The position numbers were made by a program, and so were the translations under genes. From assembly GCA_019104865.1 (NCBI GenBank), contig JAHRWZ010000017.1, positions 1 to 63,023 of the forward strand: a DNA stretch of 63,023 nt. Reading direction: 5' to 3'. This stretch comes from Castellaniella sp. Its GTDB lineage: Bacteria; Pseudomonadota; Gammaproteobacteria; Burkholderiales; Burkholderiaceae_B. This document shows positions 33,012-42,062 of this stretch, one piece after another; within the stretch, counting starts at the first letter, position 1, and every line of letters begins with the position of its first letter. The notes under the pieces are model-generated. The model made no database searches, was not told the DNA's origin, and saw only the letters and a program-made list of their open reading frames with translations.

Positions 33012-34283
33012 TCAGCGCGCCGCCAGCCACGCGCGTGCGGCCACCACCATCGCCTCCACGCCGGTTTCCAGCGTTGGATGCAGGACCGGCAGGAAGTGGG
33101 GACTGTGATTGCTTGGGATCTCGTTGACGCGGTTCTCCGCCTTCGCCTTCGCGTAGAGGTCTGGATCCGTGCCGCCCACGAACCAGAAGACCGAGGGAAC
33201 GCCCCACTGTGTGCCGAATGAACCGAAGTCTTCGCTCGCCGAAGCGGGCCCCACTTCGCGCACGCGATCCACGGAGAAGTGGTCGCGGAAGACAGCCGCC
33301 ACCCGCTCGGTGGCCTCTTGATCGTTGCTTGCCAGGGGGTAGCGATCGAGCGGCGTGATCTCGGGCGGCTTGGGCGCGCCCGAGGCTGCGGCCTCTGCGT
33401 TGACGATGCGGGTGATGGCGGCCAGCACCCGCGCGCGAACCCCTTCGTCGAAGGTACGCACGTTGAGCTTGATGATGGCTTCGTCCGGGATGACGTTTTC
33501 TTTGGTACCCGCCTGCAGGGCACCCACTGTGACCACGGCCGCCTCCGATGGTGCGAGTTCCCGGGACACGATGGTCTGGAGTCGCAGCACCACCGAGGCC
33601 GCCATGACGACCGGATCGATGCTCGCCTGCGGCATGGATCCATGCGCCCCCCGCCCAAAGAGCCGGATCTGAAAGCTGTCGGCCGCCGACGTGATCGTGC
33701 CCACGCGCCCACCCAGGGCGCCCGCGGGCCCCACCATCACGTGCTGACCCAGCACCACCTGGGGCTTGGGAAAGCGCTTGAAGAGGCCATCGCCTATCAT
33801 CGCCCGCGCCCCGGCCGCCGTCTCTTCGGCGGGCTGGAAAACAGCCATGACCGTTCCTTTCCAGGCCGCGCGCGTTTCCGCCAGCACCGCGGCAGCGCCC
33901 AGCAGCCACGTGACGTGCATGTCGTGGCCGCAGGCGTGCATGACCGGGACGACATGACCATCGGAGCCCGTTGCGGTCACCTTGCTGGCATACGGCACCC
34001 CCGTCGCTTCCTGGATGGGTAGCGCATCCATATCCGCACGCAACATCACGACCGGACCGTCGCCATTTTTCAGCAGGCCGACAACACCGGTTTTGCCCAC
34101 GCCTGGAGTGACTTCAAACCCCGCCTGACGCAGACGGTCGGCGACCAGGCCGGCGGTGCGCGTTTCCTGCATGGAAAGTTCAGGATGAGCATGAATGTCG
34201 GTATAGACCTTTTCAAGATCGGGGAGCAATCCGTTCAACGGCCCCAGCAGGGCATCATTTCCAGGTTTTTGAGTCTTACTCAT
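33012..34283 (-). CDS. M20-family amidohydrolase (hippurate/N-acyl-amino-acid hydrolase type)
   Basis: A 423-residue M20D peptidase-like amidohydrolase. Metal-site motifs are visible: RADMDALPIQE, HACGHDMH and FQPAEETAAGARAMI, with a dimerisation lid region containing GRGAHGSMP and a C-terminal SEDFGSF. It likely cleaves an N-acyl amino acid or related amide in the cytoplasm. ATG 34283 has GAGG upstream. No signal peptide is seen. Confidence 0.9.
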   Translation of the reverse strand: MSKTQKPGNDALLGPLNGLLPDLEKVYTDIHAHPELSMQETRTAGLVADRLRQAGFEVTPGVGKTGVVGLLKNGDGPVVMLRADMDALPIQEATGVPYASKVTATGSDGHVVPVMHACGHDMHVTWLLGAAAVLAETRAAWKGTVMAVFQPAEETAAGARAMIGDGLFKRFPKPQVVLGQHVMVGPAGALGGRVGTITSAADSFQIRLFGRGAHGSMPQASIDPVVMAASVVLRLQTIVSRELAPSEAAVVTVGALQAGTKENVIPDEAIIKLNVRTFDEGVRARVLAAITRIVNAEAAASGAPKPPEITPLDRYPLASNDQEATERVAAVFRDHFSVDRVREVGPASASEDFGSFGTQWGVPSVFWFVGGTDPDLYAKAKAENRVNEIPSNHSPHFLPVLHPTLETGVEAMVVAARAWLAAR

Positions 34284-34391
34284 CGCAATCAACCTCAAGT
34301 TGCAAGATCATCGGTCACCACGGCGCCGATCCAACCATACGCCGGCCAATACCACCCACCCGAGCACGTCTCGGATACGTTTCAATTCAAT

Positions 34392-35855
34392 TCAGGCCCG
34401 CGTCTTCGTCCCCTTCGGAATCGTGAGCATGATTGACAGGATGGCCACCGCAACCATCAATACGTTGAATCCCAACGCGATCATGGCGGCTTCCCGAACC
34501 GCCAGATTATCCTGGCGCCCGACAAAGGTAATCGTGCCCGCAAGCCAATCCGCGCCATTGCCGTTCAGCGCGGTGAAGATGGCGGCGGAGATCGCCACAC
34601 CAAAAGCGGCGCCCAGCGACGAGGCCATCTTGTAAATACCGGATCCAGACCCCGTCTGGGCCGCCGGCAGATTGGACAACGCGGCATCCGTCGAAGGCGT
34701 TGCATAAAACGCCAGACCGACCCCGAAGAGCGCATAGCCGACGCTTGCGAACACCTTATAGTCCGACAGCATCAGATTGGCGGGCGACACCAGGATGATC
34801 GCCAGGCCCGTGATCAGGCAGCCCCAGATCATCGGCTTGCGCGGTCCAAAACGCTGCAGAAGCTTTTCACCTACACGGATGAACGCAATGATGGCAACGG
34901 CGTAGCCCAGCGTCAGGAAACCCGCCTGTTCCGCGTTCATACCGCCCCCGATCTGCACCAGCTGCAGCGACACAATCAGTGTGCCAGCGGTGCCATTGAT
35001 CAAAAAATTGGAGATGGTCGCCCCTGTGTAGGTTGCGTTCTTGAACAGCTTGAAGTCGAAGAATGCGGTCGACTTCTTGCTTTCAATCCGCAGAAACATC
35101 CAGCCGAACACGATCAACACGACCCACAATACGAGCCCGATGGGGCTCGTCCACCCCAGCTTGTTGCCCTGCGTCACCAGAACCTGCAGCGCCACCATGG
35201 TGACCATGAACGTCAGTACGCCAGACAGATCGAACTTGTATTCGCCCTGCGTCTGGACCTTGCTCTCGGGCGCGCCCCGCATCATCCAGAGGCCAAGCAG
35301 ACATATCACGATGTCCACCCAGAAGATCGAGCGCCAGCCGAAATTCTGCGACATCAGCCCACCGACGAGCGAACACAGGCCCGAGCCGCCCCAGGAGCCG
35401 ATCGACCACATGCTGATGGCACGCTGACGATCGGGGCCTTCGTCCCAAAAGGCCTTCACCAATGCCAGACTGGCAGGCATGATGCAAGCCGCCGAAAGAC
35501 CTTGCAGCGCGCGACCCAACAGAATGACCGGCGCCGCCAGATGGCCCTGCGGCGTGATTGCCACGAGCAACGACCCGACGATACTCAGATAAAAGCCGAT
35601 ACGAGTGATCTTCAGCCGACCCACGCGGTCGGCCAAGCCGCCCACGACCACGATGAAAATACCCGAGAACAGCGACGTGATGGCGACTGCGACGTTCATG
35701 ACGCTCGCATCCACCCCCAGGGTGCGGCCCATATCGGGCGCTATGTTGAGCGTGGTCTGGGCGAAAAGCCAGAATGCCACGACGCCCAGGATGATGCCGA
35801 AAAGCAACCGGTCATTGCCTTTGTATGCCTGCCCGGCTTGAGGATTGGTACCCAT
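34392..35855 (-). CDS. MFS transporter, DHA2-like 14-helix family
   Basis: A 487-residue transporter with about 14 hydrophobic segments. Motif A is GGLADRVGRLK (around residues 71-81) and motif C-like glycine-rich stretches follow (GRALQGLSAACIMPASLALV). Length and topology match the DHA2 drug/proton antiporters, but the amidohydrolase and SDR downstream make transport of an organic amide or acid equally plausible. The start is ATG 35855. Confidence 0.9.
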   Translation of the reverse strand: MGTNPQAGQAYKGNDRLLFGIILGVVAFWLFAQTTLNIAPDMGRTLGVDASVMNVAVAITSLFSGIFIVVVGGLADRVGRLKITRIGFYLSIVGSLLVAITPQGHLAAPVILLGRALQGLSAACIMPASLALVKAFWDEGPDRQRAISMWSIGSWGGSGLCSLVGGLMSQNFGWRSIFWVDIVICLLGLWMMRGAPESKVQTQGEYKFDLSGVLTFMVTMVALQVLVTQGNKLGWTSPIGLVLWVVLIVFGWMFLRIESKKSTAFFDFKLFKNATYTGATISNFLINGTAGTLIVSLQLVQIGGGMNAEQAGFLTLGYAVAIIAFIRVGEKLLQRFGPRKPMIWGCLITGLAIILVSPANLMLSDYKVFASVGYALFGVGLAFYATPSTDAALSNLPAAQTGSGSGIYKMASSLGAAFGVAISAAIFTALNGNGADWLAGTITFVGRQDNLAVREAAMIALGFNVLMVAVAILSIMLTIPKGTKTRA

Positions 35856-36068
35856 ACCGCTCCCTAGAGCGCCCGCACCACCCCGTAATAGAGGTAGACG
35901 CGCTCAAAAAACGCTATCGGCCGACGACGACCGTCCGTCGTTCCGGTGCCACCATGCCGAGTTTACGCCTACCGTCTGACTCATGGTTTAACCAACTGCG
36001 AGGATGCGCTCACAGACACCGGGGGCATGAGAAAATGCGGATATCGGAAACGCAAGGGAAACCACCTG

Positions 36069-36446
36069 ATGCAACGCATCAAAACATGGGCGCGGGCCTT
36101 GAAGCGCGACGTGATGACGCTGTGGTTCGCGCTGAAGCACCCTGAAACGCCATGGTACGCACGGGCCTTGGCGGCCGTCATCACGGCCTACGCGCTCAGC
36201 CCGATCGATCTGATCCCTGACTTCATCCCGGTTCTCGGGTACCTGGACGACTTGATCATCGTTCCCGCAGGCGTTTGGCTGCTGCTGCGGATCGTCCCCG
36301 AACAGGTACTCGTCGACAGCCGGGCACAATCTGAACAATGGTTTCAGGAACAAAAGGGAAAGCCGCGGAGCATCGCCGGTTTTGCCATCATTCTCGCACT
36401 CTGGTGCATGGCCGCCTGGGCTACTTACAGGGTGGTCATCGACTGA
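36069..36446 (+). CDS. DUF1232 (YkvA-like) membrane-associated protein
   Basis: A 125-residue protein with the DUF1232 signature LSPIDLIPDFIPVLGYLDD at about residues 46-64, and a C-terminal hydrophobic helix (GFAIILALWCMAAWATY). AAGGGA precedes ATG 36069. Function of the family is unknown. The 210 bases between it and the divergent MFS start contain no other feature I can support. Confidence 0.85.
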   Translation: MQRIKTWARALKRDVMTLWFALKHPETPWYARALAAVITAYALSPIDLIPDFIPVLGYLDDLIIVPAGVWLLLRIVPEQVLVDSRAQSEQWFQEQKGKPRSIAGFAIILALWCMAAWATYRVVID

Positions 36447-36490
36447 ATCCCGAATCGTTGCTTCACAACATCAAGAGCCGCCGGATCCTT

Positions 36491-36761
36491 TTAATGTGGC
36501 CGGAACGCGATCAGCCCCATGCCCGCCAGCGCGACCAAGACTCCCGCCACGTCCCATGTCGAAGGACGAAGTCCATAGTCCATCCACGGCCCACAGCCAG
36601 AAGATGGCCACGCAAATGTAGACCCCGCCGTAGGCCGCATACACGCGGCCGGATGCCGCTGCGTGCAGCGTCAGCAGCCAGGCAAACGCGGCGAAGCTCG
36701 CAGCTGCGGGCAACAGCAACCAGGCCGATCCGTTCTGCTTGAGCCAGAGCCAGGAATGGTA
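36491..36761 (-). pseudogene. ynfA: ynfA remnant: 5' truncated and frameshifted by a 7-base near-duplication
   Basis: The frame [12 protein letters not shown], then [20 protein letters not shown], through WLWAVDG, is clear YnfA (UPF0060) sequence. After VDG the DNA reads TGGACTATGGACTT, a near-perfect tandem copy of seven bases. Removing seven bases restores [17 protein letters not shown], then MGLIAFRPH and a stop at 36491, the expected YnfA end. The N-terminal 25 or so residues are missing: an in-frame TGA at 36762-36764 stands where the family has a cysteine before the LPWLWLK-like motif. Both lesions make a functional protein unlikely. Confidence 0.75.
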
Positions 36762-36795
36762 TCAGATGCGAAAGGCGATCACGTCCGTCACGTTG

Positions 36796-37290
36796 TCACT
36801 CAGTCCCAGCCCCAGTGTGACCCGCAAGTGGCGCATACGGCATCCGTCGCGTCTTCTGCAACAGTTGGTCCAGCGCATTGGCAAATGCACGCCTGTCCGC
36901 TTGGCTGAAAGCGGCTGGACCGCCCGTATCGACGCCAGCGCTGCGCAATTCCTCCATCATGTCCCGCATCGTCAGCCGTTCGCTGATGCTGCCGGCGGTA
37001 TAGCACTCGCCGCGAGGGCTGAGCACCAACGCCCCTTTGCCCAGAGCCTCGCTTGCCAAAGGGATATCCGCAGTAATGACCAGATCACCGGTGGACGCAT
37101 GTTCAACGATGTAGTTGTCCGCCACATCGAATCCTTGCGACACCTGGACAGCCCGGATCAAAGACGATGGCGGCGTGCGCAGCATTTGATTGGCCACTAG
37201 CGTCAGCGGCTGCTGCAACCGTTGCGCCGCCCGATACAGGATGTCCTTGATGACGGCCGGACAGGCGTCGGCATCGACCCATATATTCAC
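36796..37290 (-). CDS. YaiI/YqxD family protein (UPF0178)
   Basis: A 164-residue protein beginning [20 protein letters not shown], with [13 protein letters not shown] and GERY-like segment [20 protein letters not shown], all family hallmarks; the family has a PIN/NYN-like fold with unproven nuclease activity. The start is GTG 37290, three bases after the stop of the small upstream gene and shortly after AAGGG, so the two are translationally coupled. Confidence 0.9.
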   Translation of the reverse strand: MNIWVDADACPAVIKDILYRAAQRLQQPLTLVANQMLRTPPSSLIRAVQVSQGFDVADNYIVEHASTGDLVITADIPLASEALGKGALVLSPRGECYTAGSISERLTMRDMMEELRSAGVDTGGPAAFSQADRRAFANALDQLLQKTRRMPYAPLAGHTGAGTE

Positions 37291-37293
37291 GAG

Positions 37294-37560
37294 CTAGCCC
37301 TTCAGCGCTTCGGCCAGCAGTGTGTTCACCAATTCGTTGACGCTGATGTGATCGGCCTGTGCCTTGGCGTTCAAGGCCGAAATCAGCGGCTGGTGCAGCT
37401 TGACGGGGAAGGACACCAGACCGGCGGCCTGGTCCAGGCGCCGCTGCTCACGGCGATCCAGGGCAGGCGCGGCGCCAGCGTAGCGACCCGGCGGGATGGC
37501 GGCATTGAGCTTGCCCATGAGTTTCAGGGCTTTTTGCTTTTCTAGATCGGTTTTTTTCAT
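37294..37560 (-). CDS. Small protein with ribbon-helix-helix-like C-terminus
   Basis: An 88-residue, charged protein (MKKTDLEKQKALKLMGKLNA). The second half (VSFPVKLHQPLISALNAKAQ, then ADHISVNELVNTLLAEALKG) has the strand-helix-helix pattern of Arc/MetJ-type RHH proteins, with a typical SVNELVNTLL second helix. It may bind DNA. It lies just downstream of ssrA and is coupled to the YaiI-family gene. No toxin gene is adjacent, so an antitoxin role is not supported. Confidence 0.7.
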   Translation of the reverse strand: MKKTDLEKQKALKLMGKLNAAIPPGRYAGAAPALDRREQRRLDQAAGLVSFPVKLHQPLISALNAKAQADHISVNELVNTLLAEALKG

Positions 37561-37591
37561 GAAGGGCTCGGTGTTGAGGTCTGTCTCTAGG

Positions 37592-37615
37592 GGGTGCGCC
37601 CAGCCCGGCGCACCC
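37592..37615. repeat. GC-rich inverted repeat GGGTGCGCC / GGCGCACCC
   Basis: Perfect nine-base arms around CAGCCC, between the ssrA terminator and the RHH-like gene. It would form a hairpin in the leader of that gene. There is no T run in the right place for termination, so it may reinforce the adjacent terminator or protect the downstream message. Confidence 0.4.
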
Positions 37616-37648
37616 AAAAAAAATCCCAACCAGTAAAGGGTGGGATTC
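37616..37648 (-). terminator. Rho-independent terminator of ssrA
   Basis: On the - strand AATCCCA and TGGGATT arms follow the tmRNA 3' end by about eight bases and run directly into eight Ts. Placement after ssrA and the long T run support an intrinsic terminator. Confidence 0.7.
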
Positions 37649-37655
37649 TGATGAC

Positions 37656-38020
37656 TGGTGGAGCCGGGGGGAATTGAACCCCCGTCCGCAAGCCCTCTGC
37701 AAGTAGCTCTACATACTTAGTCGGCCTATTTTAAGTTTTAGCCTTGGTGCATGCCGGACGACAGGCCCTTCCGCGGCGATTCACACTGATTTAAGATCCG
37801 GCCCAGTGACCTGATCGAATCCGATTCCCTGTAGATGACGCTGCTGTGGGTTTGACCCCACCCGACCCAGGGACAGATCGGTGCAGCGGCTCACCGCTTA
37901 AGCGGCCAGAGCGAAACGCTCGTCGTTGGCGTTTGTAGTTTTCCAGTGGATTTACGAGCGTACTGGGGCTCGGTATGCACTATCCTGTTTCGCGACCCAC
38001 GTCGAAGCCAAATCGGCCCC
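37656..38020 (-). ncRNA. ssrA: tmRNA (ssrA), tag ANDERFALAA
   Basis: About 365 bases. The 5' end GGGGCCGATTTGGCTTCGAC and the 3' end with TTCAATTCCCCCCGGCTCCACCA are the tRNA-like halves, with encoded CCA. The reading frame GCC AAC GAC GAG CGT TTC GCT CTG GCC GCT TAA (within 37899-37931) encodes the degradation tag ANDERFALAA, as in Bordetella and relatives. It rescues stalled ribosomes with SmpB. Confidence 0.97.
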
Positions 38021-38030
38021 AGGAACCTCT

Positions 38031-38036
38031 ATTGTA
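38031..38036 (-). promoter_or_regulatory. ssrA: Putative -10 element of ssrA (TACAAT)
   Basis: TACAAT on the - strand ends 10 bases before the mature tmRNA 5' end at 38020, the expected spacing for a sigma-70 promoter. The -35 region is weak (TTTCAT at 17 bases). Confidence 0.55.
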
Positions 38037-38161
38037 CCGGTCTTTTTCAGATAATGAAATTACAATGAGCCCCGTATGAGTACTACGGACAACACCCAGG
38101 TTCTGGTCCAGGTCGCCATCACCAGCGGGCTAGGACCCTTGCCGTTTTTGGAAACTCGACC

Positions 38162-38830
38162 ATGGAAATCACCCTGAAGGCCAGCGATGGCCACACGTTT
38201 GCCGCATACATCAACGGGCCCGAAAACGCCCGTGCCGGGATCGTGGTCCTGCCGGAAATTTTCGGCATCAACGGCTATATCCGCAAGACAGTGGACCGTT
38301 ACGCCGCGCAGGGCTATCGGGCGATCTGCCCCTCCCTGTTCGACCGGATGACGGCCCCCGAACGGGGCCTGCAGCTGGGCTACACCCCGGAGGAAGTCCA
38401 GCGCGGCCTGGGCTACAAAAAAGGCATCGCCGACGAGACCGCCCGTCTGGACATCGAGGCGGCCGCCGCCGCGCTCGAAGGGCAGTCCGTGCGGCTGCTG
38501 ACAGGCTATTGCTGGGGGGGTTACCTGTCCTGGCGCATGGCCTGCCTGAGCAATACCTTCTCCGCGGCATCCTGCTGGCATGGGGGCGGGATTGCCCGGC
38601 ACTGCCATGATACGGCCCGCATTCCGGTGCAGATGCACTTCGGAGGGCAGGACAGCTCGATCCCCCTGTCGGATGTGGAAGAAATCCGCGCGGCTCAACC
38701 CAAAGTCGAAATCCACGTGTACCCCGGTGCCGGGCATTCCTTCGGGCGGGATGCCACACCGGCGTATCACGCGGAATCGGCAGCCTTGGCCTGGGATCGC
38801 TCCCTGGCGTTCTTCGCACGCCACATCTGA
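38162..38830 (+). CDS. Dienelactone hydrolase family protein
   Basis: A 222-residue alpha/beta hydrolase. The nucleophile is C117 in GYCWGG, with D164 (GGQDSSIP) and H192 (GAGHSFG) completing the triad of dienelactone hydrolases. Early markers VLPEIFGINGYIR and CPSLFDR fit the family. No ring-cleavage genes are adjacent, so it is probably a general carboxymethylenebutenolidase-like enzyme. The gene is preceded by the ssrA promoter region on the other strand. Confidence 0.9.
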   Translation: MEITLKASDGHTFAAYINGPENARAGIVVLPEIFGINGYIRKTVDRYAAQGYRAICPSLFDRMTAPERGLQLGYTPEEVQRGLGYKKGIADETARLDIEAAAAALEGQSVRLLTGYCWGGYLSWRMACLSNTFSAASCWHGGGIARHCHDTARIPVQMHFGGQDSSIPLSDVEEIRAAQPKVEIHVYPGAGHSFGRDATPAYHAESAALAWDRSLAFFARHI

Positions 38831-39060
38831 TCGGCGCCCGCCATCGGCAGGCCGGGATTCGCCATCGAGAGCAACAAATGTGAGGACTTGTTCCCGACGT
38901 CGGTGCAACGGCCGCACAGGTAGCCTTTTGAAGCGACTCCGCACCGGAAATTCACCATTGGCGGCCTTCCTTCAGCCACAATCCGGACCAGTGACTATAC
39001 GGAATGAACCCGTCAATCCTGGCCTGCGGAGGAAGTCGCAGGCTCCCTTGCGAGGAAACC

Positions 39061-39384
39061 ATGAAAAAAAGCATCATCGCAGCGGTTCTGCTGGCTGGCG
39101 CACTGGCTGCCGGGCCGGCCGCCCAGGCGGGCGATGTGGACGTCGGGATTTCGATCGGCATCCCGGGCGTCGTCTGGGGAGGCCCTGCCTACTATCCGCC
39201 ACCTCCGCGCTACTACCGTCGCCCGCCCGTGGTCGTAGTGCCCGAGCCGGTCTACGTGCCGGGGCCCGGCTATTATCGCCAGGGCTGGGTCGATCGCGGC
39301 CACTATGACCGCTACCAGCGCAGGTACTGGAAGAAGCACTGGGATCATGACCGCGGCCATCGAGGCCGCGGCTGGGGCGATTGA
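39061..39384 (+). CDS. Small secreted Pro/Tyr/Arg-rich protein
   Basis: A 107-residue protein with a clear signal peptide (MKKSIIAAVLLAGALAAGPA, cut after AQA). The mature part has a short beta-like segment (DVDVGISIGIPGVVWGG) then tracts rich in proline and tyrosine (YYPPPPRYYRRPP) and a basic, histidine-containing end (KKHWDHDRGHRGRGWGD). GAGGAAA precedes ATG 39061. Such proteins are common in betaproteobacteria, but their function is unknown. The 230 bases upstream hold nothing I can support. Confidence 0.75.
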   Translation: MKKSIIAAVLLAGALAAGPAAQAGDVDVGISIGIPGVVWGGPAYYPPPPRYYRRPPVVVVPEPVYVPGPGYYRQGWVDRGHYDRYQRRYWKKHWDHDRGHRGRGWGD

Positions 39385-39453
39385 TCGACATCCACCGCGA
39401 CGGGCCCCGCATTCATTCACGAACACACGGGCCCGGCGCGCGGGGCATTATCC

Positions 39454-40029
39454 TCAGGCGGCTTGCGCTGCCGGTTCACGCACCTGCAGCTGACGAGTCT
39501 TCGCCGCCAGGGCTGCCAGCAAGGCATCCAGCCCATCGCGGGACATCGCGTCCGTCAGCACGCCGTCGGCGGAAAACTTCTCGTGCGCCACAGGGATGAA
39601 CAGTTCCGGCTTGTTCAGCGGGTGCACATCCAGATAGATCAGGACCTGGCGCAGGTGATACTGCGCGCGCGCGCCGCCCAGACCGCCCATCGACGCACTG
39701 GCGATCGCCACCGGCTTGCCCTGGAAGGGCGTGCCGGGCACCCGCGACAGCCAGTCAATCGTGTTCTTCAGCACACCGGGAATCGAGTAGTTGTATTCGG
39801 GCGTGGCGATCAGAAACGCATCGGCCTGGGCCGCCTGTTCGGCGATCCGCTGCACGGATGCCGGAAAACCCTGCGCCTGCATGTCGCTGTTGTACAGCGG
39901 CACGTCCGACAGATTGGCGATCTCGATGGACATGCCCTCGGGGGCCTGGCGCCGGGCCTGTTCCAGCAACAGATGGTTGTAGGACCCCTTGCGCAGGCTG
40001 CCGCCAATGGCTAGGACACGAATGGACAT
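39454..40029 (-). CDS. NADPH-dependent FMN reductase
   Basis: A 191-residue flavodoxin-fold reductase. GGSLRKGSYNHLLLEQA is the FMN phosphate loop, and TPEYNYSIPGVLKNTIDWLS and MGGLGGARAQYHLRQVL are the other family motifs (quinone/azo/chromate reductase-like). Two alternative ATGs are not seen; ATG 40029 is used. It lies just downstream of pirin on the same strand (107-base gap). Confidence 0.92.
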   Translation of the reverse strand: MSIRVLAIGGSLRKGSYNHLLLEQARRQAPEGMSIEIANLSDVPLYNSDMQAQGFPASVQRIAEQAAQADAFLIATPEYNYSIPGVLKNTIDWLSRVPGTPFQGKPVAIASASMGGLGGARAQYHLRQVLIYLDVHPLNKPELFIPVAHEKFSADGVLTDAMSRDGLDALLAALAAKTRQLQVREPAAQAA

Positions 40030-40136
40030 ATTGACTCCTGAAAAATATCAAAAAATCCGTGCTCCGGGCACGGAAAAATGGAAACACCAGTCCGAGCGGT
40101 GCGTGGGGACGCACACCACCCGGACTTTGGCGAAGG

Positions 40137-41006
40137 TTACTGGGCCAGCACGCCGTCCCGATAATCACGCAACGCCTGTTCGATCTCGGCGGGCGTATTC
40201 ATGACGAAGGGTCCGTACTGAGCGATGGGTTCGTTCAGCGGCTTGCCGGCCAGCAGCAGCACCCGCACGCCATCGGCCCCGTCGGGCGCGGCAGCGATAT
40301 GGATCACGTCGCCGTCCTGCCCGTACCAGACGGTATGGCCCGACGGGACGACCTGATCCCCGGCTTCCAGCCGCCCTTCGAAGACATACGACAGGGCCTG
40401 ATGAGTGGCCGGCACGGGAATGTCCGCCGACTGCCCCGCCATGACGCGGATGTCCGCGATCAGCGGCTGCGTCACCGACGCCACGGCCCCCTGGCCCGGC
40501 CCCTTCAGTGGACAGGTCGCCCAGGGAATGATGCCGGCGATCAGTTTGATGAAGCCGCCCTCGGGCAATTCCGCCGTCGTGATGGCATCGGCGGGAATGT
40601 CCCGGTAATGGGCAGGCTGCATCTTTTCGGCGGCGGGCAGGTTCAGCCAGATCTGGAACCCGCGCAGCAAGCCGTTTTCCTGTTGCGGCATTTCCTCGTG
40701 GATGATGCCGTGTCCGGCCGTCATCCACTGCACCCCGCCGGCCTTCAGGTCGCCTTCGTTGCCCAGATGATCGCGATGGCGCATGTGGCCGTCGACGATG
40801 TAGGTGATGGTTTCGAAGCCCCGATGCGGATGCGCCGGGAATCCCGCGATGTAGTCATCCGGATCGTCCGAGGAAAAAGCATCCAGCATCAGGAAGGGAT
40901 CCATCCTAACCTGCGGCTGGTATCCCAGGGCGCGCAACAGACGCACACCGGCCCCGTCCTGGGTGGCCTGGGCCGGCAGTATGCGTGTGATTGGTCGAGT
41001 CGACAT
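40137..41006 (-). CDS. Pirin family protein (bicupin)
   Basis: A 289-residue pirin. The metal site motif is HPHRGFETITYIVDGHMRHRD (histidines around 58-63 and 76-80), with HEEMPQQENGLLRGFQIWLN and the C-terminal Pirin_C domain. ATG 41006 has GGAG seven bases upstream. It is divergent from a LysR regulator that probably controls it. Some pirins have quercetinase activity. Confidence 0.92.
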   Translation of the reverse strand: MSTRPITRILPAQATQDGAGVRLLRALGYQPQVRMDPFLMLDAFSSDDPDDYIAGFPAHPHRGFETITYIVDGHMRHRDHLGNEGDLKAGGVQWMTAGHGIIHEEMPQQENGLLRGFQIWLNLPAAEKMQPAHYRDIPADAITTAELPEGGFIKLIAGIIPWATCPLKGPGQGAVASVTQPLIADIRVMAGQSADIPVPATHQALSYVFEGRLEAGDQVVPSGHTVWYGQDGDVIHIAAAPDGADGVRVLLLAGKPLNEPIAQYGPFVMNTPAEIEQALRDYRDGVLAQ

Positions 41007-41048
41007 GGTCAGCTCCGTATTCAGATGACATCTATTATGAATCATATA

Positions 41049-41090
41049 ATTCGATAAACAACTGAAAGAACAAGCGCTTTTTTATCGAAT
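41049..41090. promoter_or_regulatory. Inverted repeat ATTCGATAAA / TTTATCGAAT in pirin-LysR divergent promoter
   Basis: Perfect ten-base arms at 41049-41058 and 41081-41090 separated by 22 bases, inside the 92-base region between divergent pirin and LysR starts. The spacing of arms (32 bases centre to centre, three helical turns) suits a LysR tetramer. Binding by the LysR protein is inferred. Confidence 0.6.
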
Positions 41091-41098
41091 ATTTAGAT

Positions 41099-42058
41099 AT
41101 GAACGATATTGTCCCTATCGCCCACTGGCAGGCGCTCCTCGCGGTCGTCGATCACGGTGGATATGCCCAGGCTGCCGAGGCCCTGGGGAAAAGCCAGTCG
41201 TCGGTCAGCTACGCCGTCCAGCGCCTGGAAGACCAGCTGGGGCTGCGCGTGTTTCGCCAGGAAGGCCGGCGCGCCGTCCCGACATCAGCCGGCCAGATCC
41301 TGCTGCAGCGCGCGCGCCTGCTGGTGGAACATGCCCGGGGCCTGGAGTCCGCCGCCCGCCAGCTGGCGATCGGCCGCGAACCCCTGTTGCGGCTGGCGGT
41401 GGACGCATTGTTCCCGGAATGGCTGCTGTTGCAGGCGCTGGAGGCCTTCAGTCCGGACTGCGCCACCACCCGCATCGAGATCCTGGAGACCGTGCTCAGT
41501 GGCACGGACGAGGCTCTGCTGCGCCGCGAGGCCGATCTGGTGATCACACCCCGAATTCCCCAGGGGTTCAGTGGCGAGCCGTTGCTGCAGATCCGCTTTG
41601 TGGCCGCGGCCGCGCCTTCCCATGCGCTACACGCCCTGGGGCGCCCGCTGGAATGGGCGGATCTGCGGCAGCACCGGCAACTGGTGATCCGGGACTCGGG
41701 ATCACAGCGCCAAAGCGCCGGCTGGCTGGATGCCGAACAGCGCTGGACCTTCAGCCATCCATCCAGTTCGATCCGCGCCGCCTGCTCGGGACTGGGCTTT
41801 GCCTGGTACCCGGAACTGAGCATCCGGGATGAACTGGCGGACGGCCGGCTGCTGCCCCTGCCGCTGATCGAGGGGCGGCACCGCTACGCCATGCTGTACC
41901 GGGTGTTTGCCCGGCCCGAATTCCCCGGCCCGGCGTGCCGTGACCTGGCCGACGAACTGGAACGCCAGGTCAGGAAGTCGGGGCTGTCGATCGAGGGCGA
42001 TACGCCGCCCGAAGATTCACGGACAAGCGAGCCCGCACACGGCAGGCCCGCGATCTGA
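41099..42058 (+). CDS. LysR-family transcriptional regulator
   Basis: A 319-residue LTTR. The N-terminal HTH has AQAAEALGKSQSSVSYAVQR, then LEDQLGLRVF, and the effector domain follows from about residue 92. The C-terminal 25 residues are proline- and charge-rich. The gene is divergent from pirin and likely regulates pirin and the FMN reductase. It ends four bases from the convergent lipA stop. Confidence 0.92.
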   Translation: MNDIVPIAHWQALLAVVDHGGYAQAAEALGKSQSSVSYAVQRLEDQLGLRVFRQEGRRAVPTSAGQILLQRARLLVEHARGLESAARQLAIGREPLLRLAVDALFPEWLLLQALEAFSPDCATTRIEILETVLSGTDEALLRREADLVITPRIPQGFSGEPLLQIRFVAAAAPSHALHALGRPLEWADLRQHRQLVIRDSGSQRQSAGWLDAEQRWTFSHPSSSIRAACSGLGFAWYPELSIRDELADGRLLPLPLIEGRHRYAMLYRVFARPEFPGPACRDLADELERQVRKSGLSIEGDTPPEDSRTSEPAHGRPAI

Positions 42059-42062
42059 GGGG

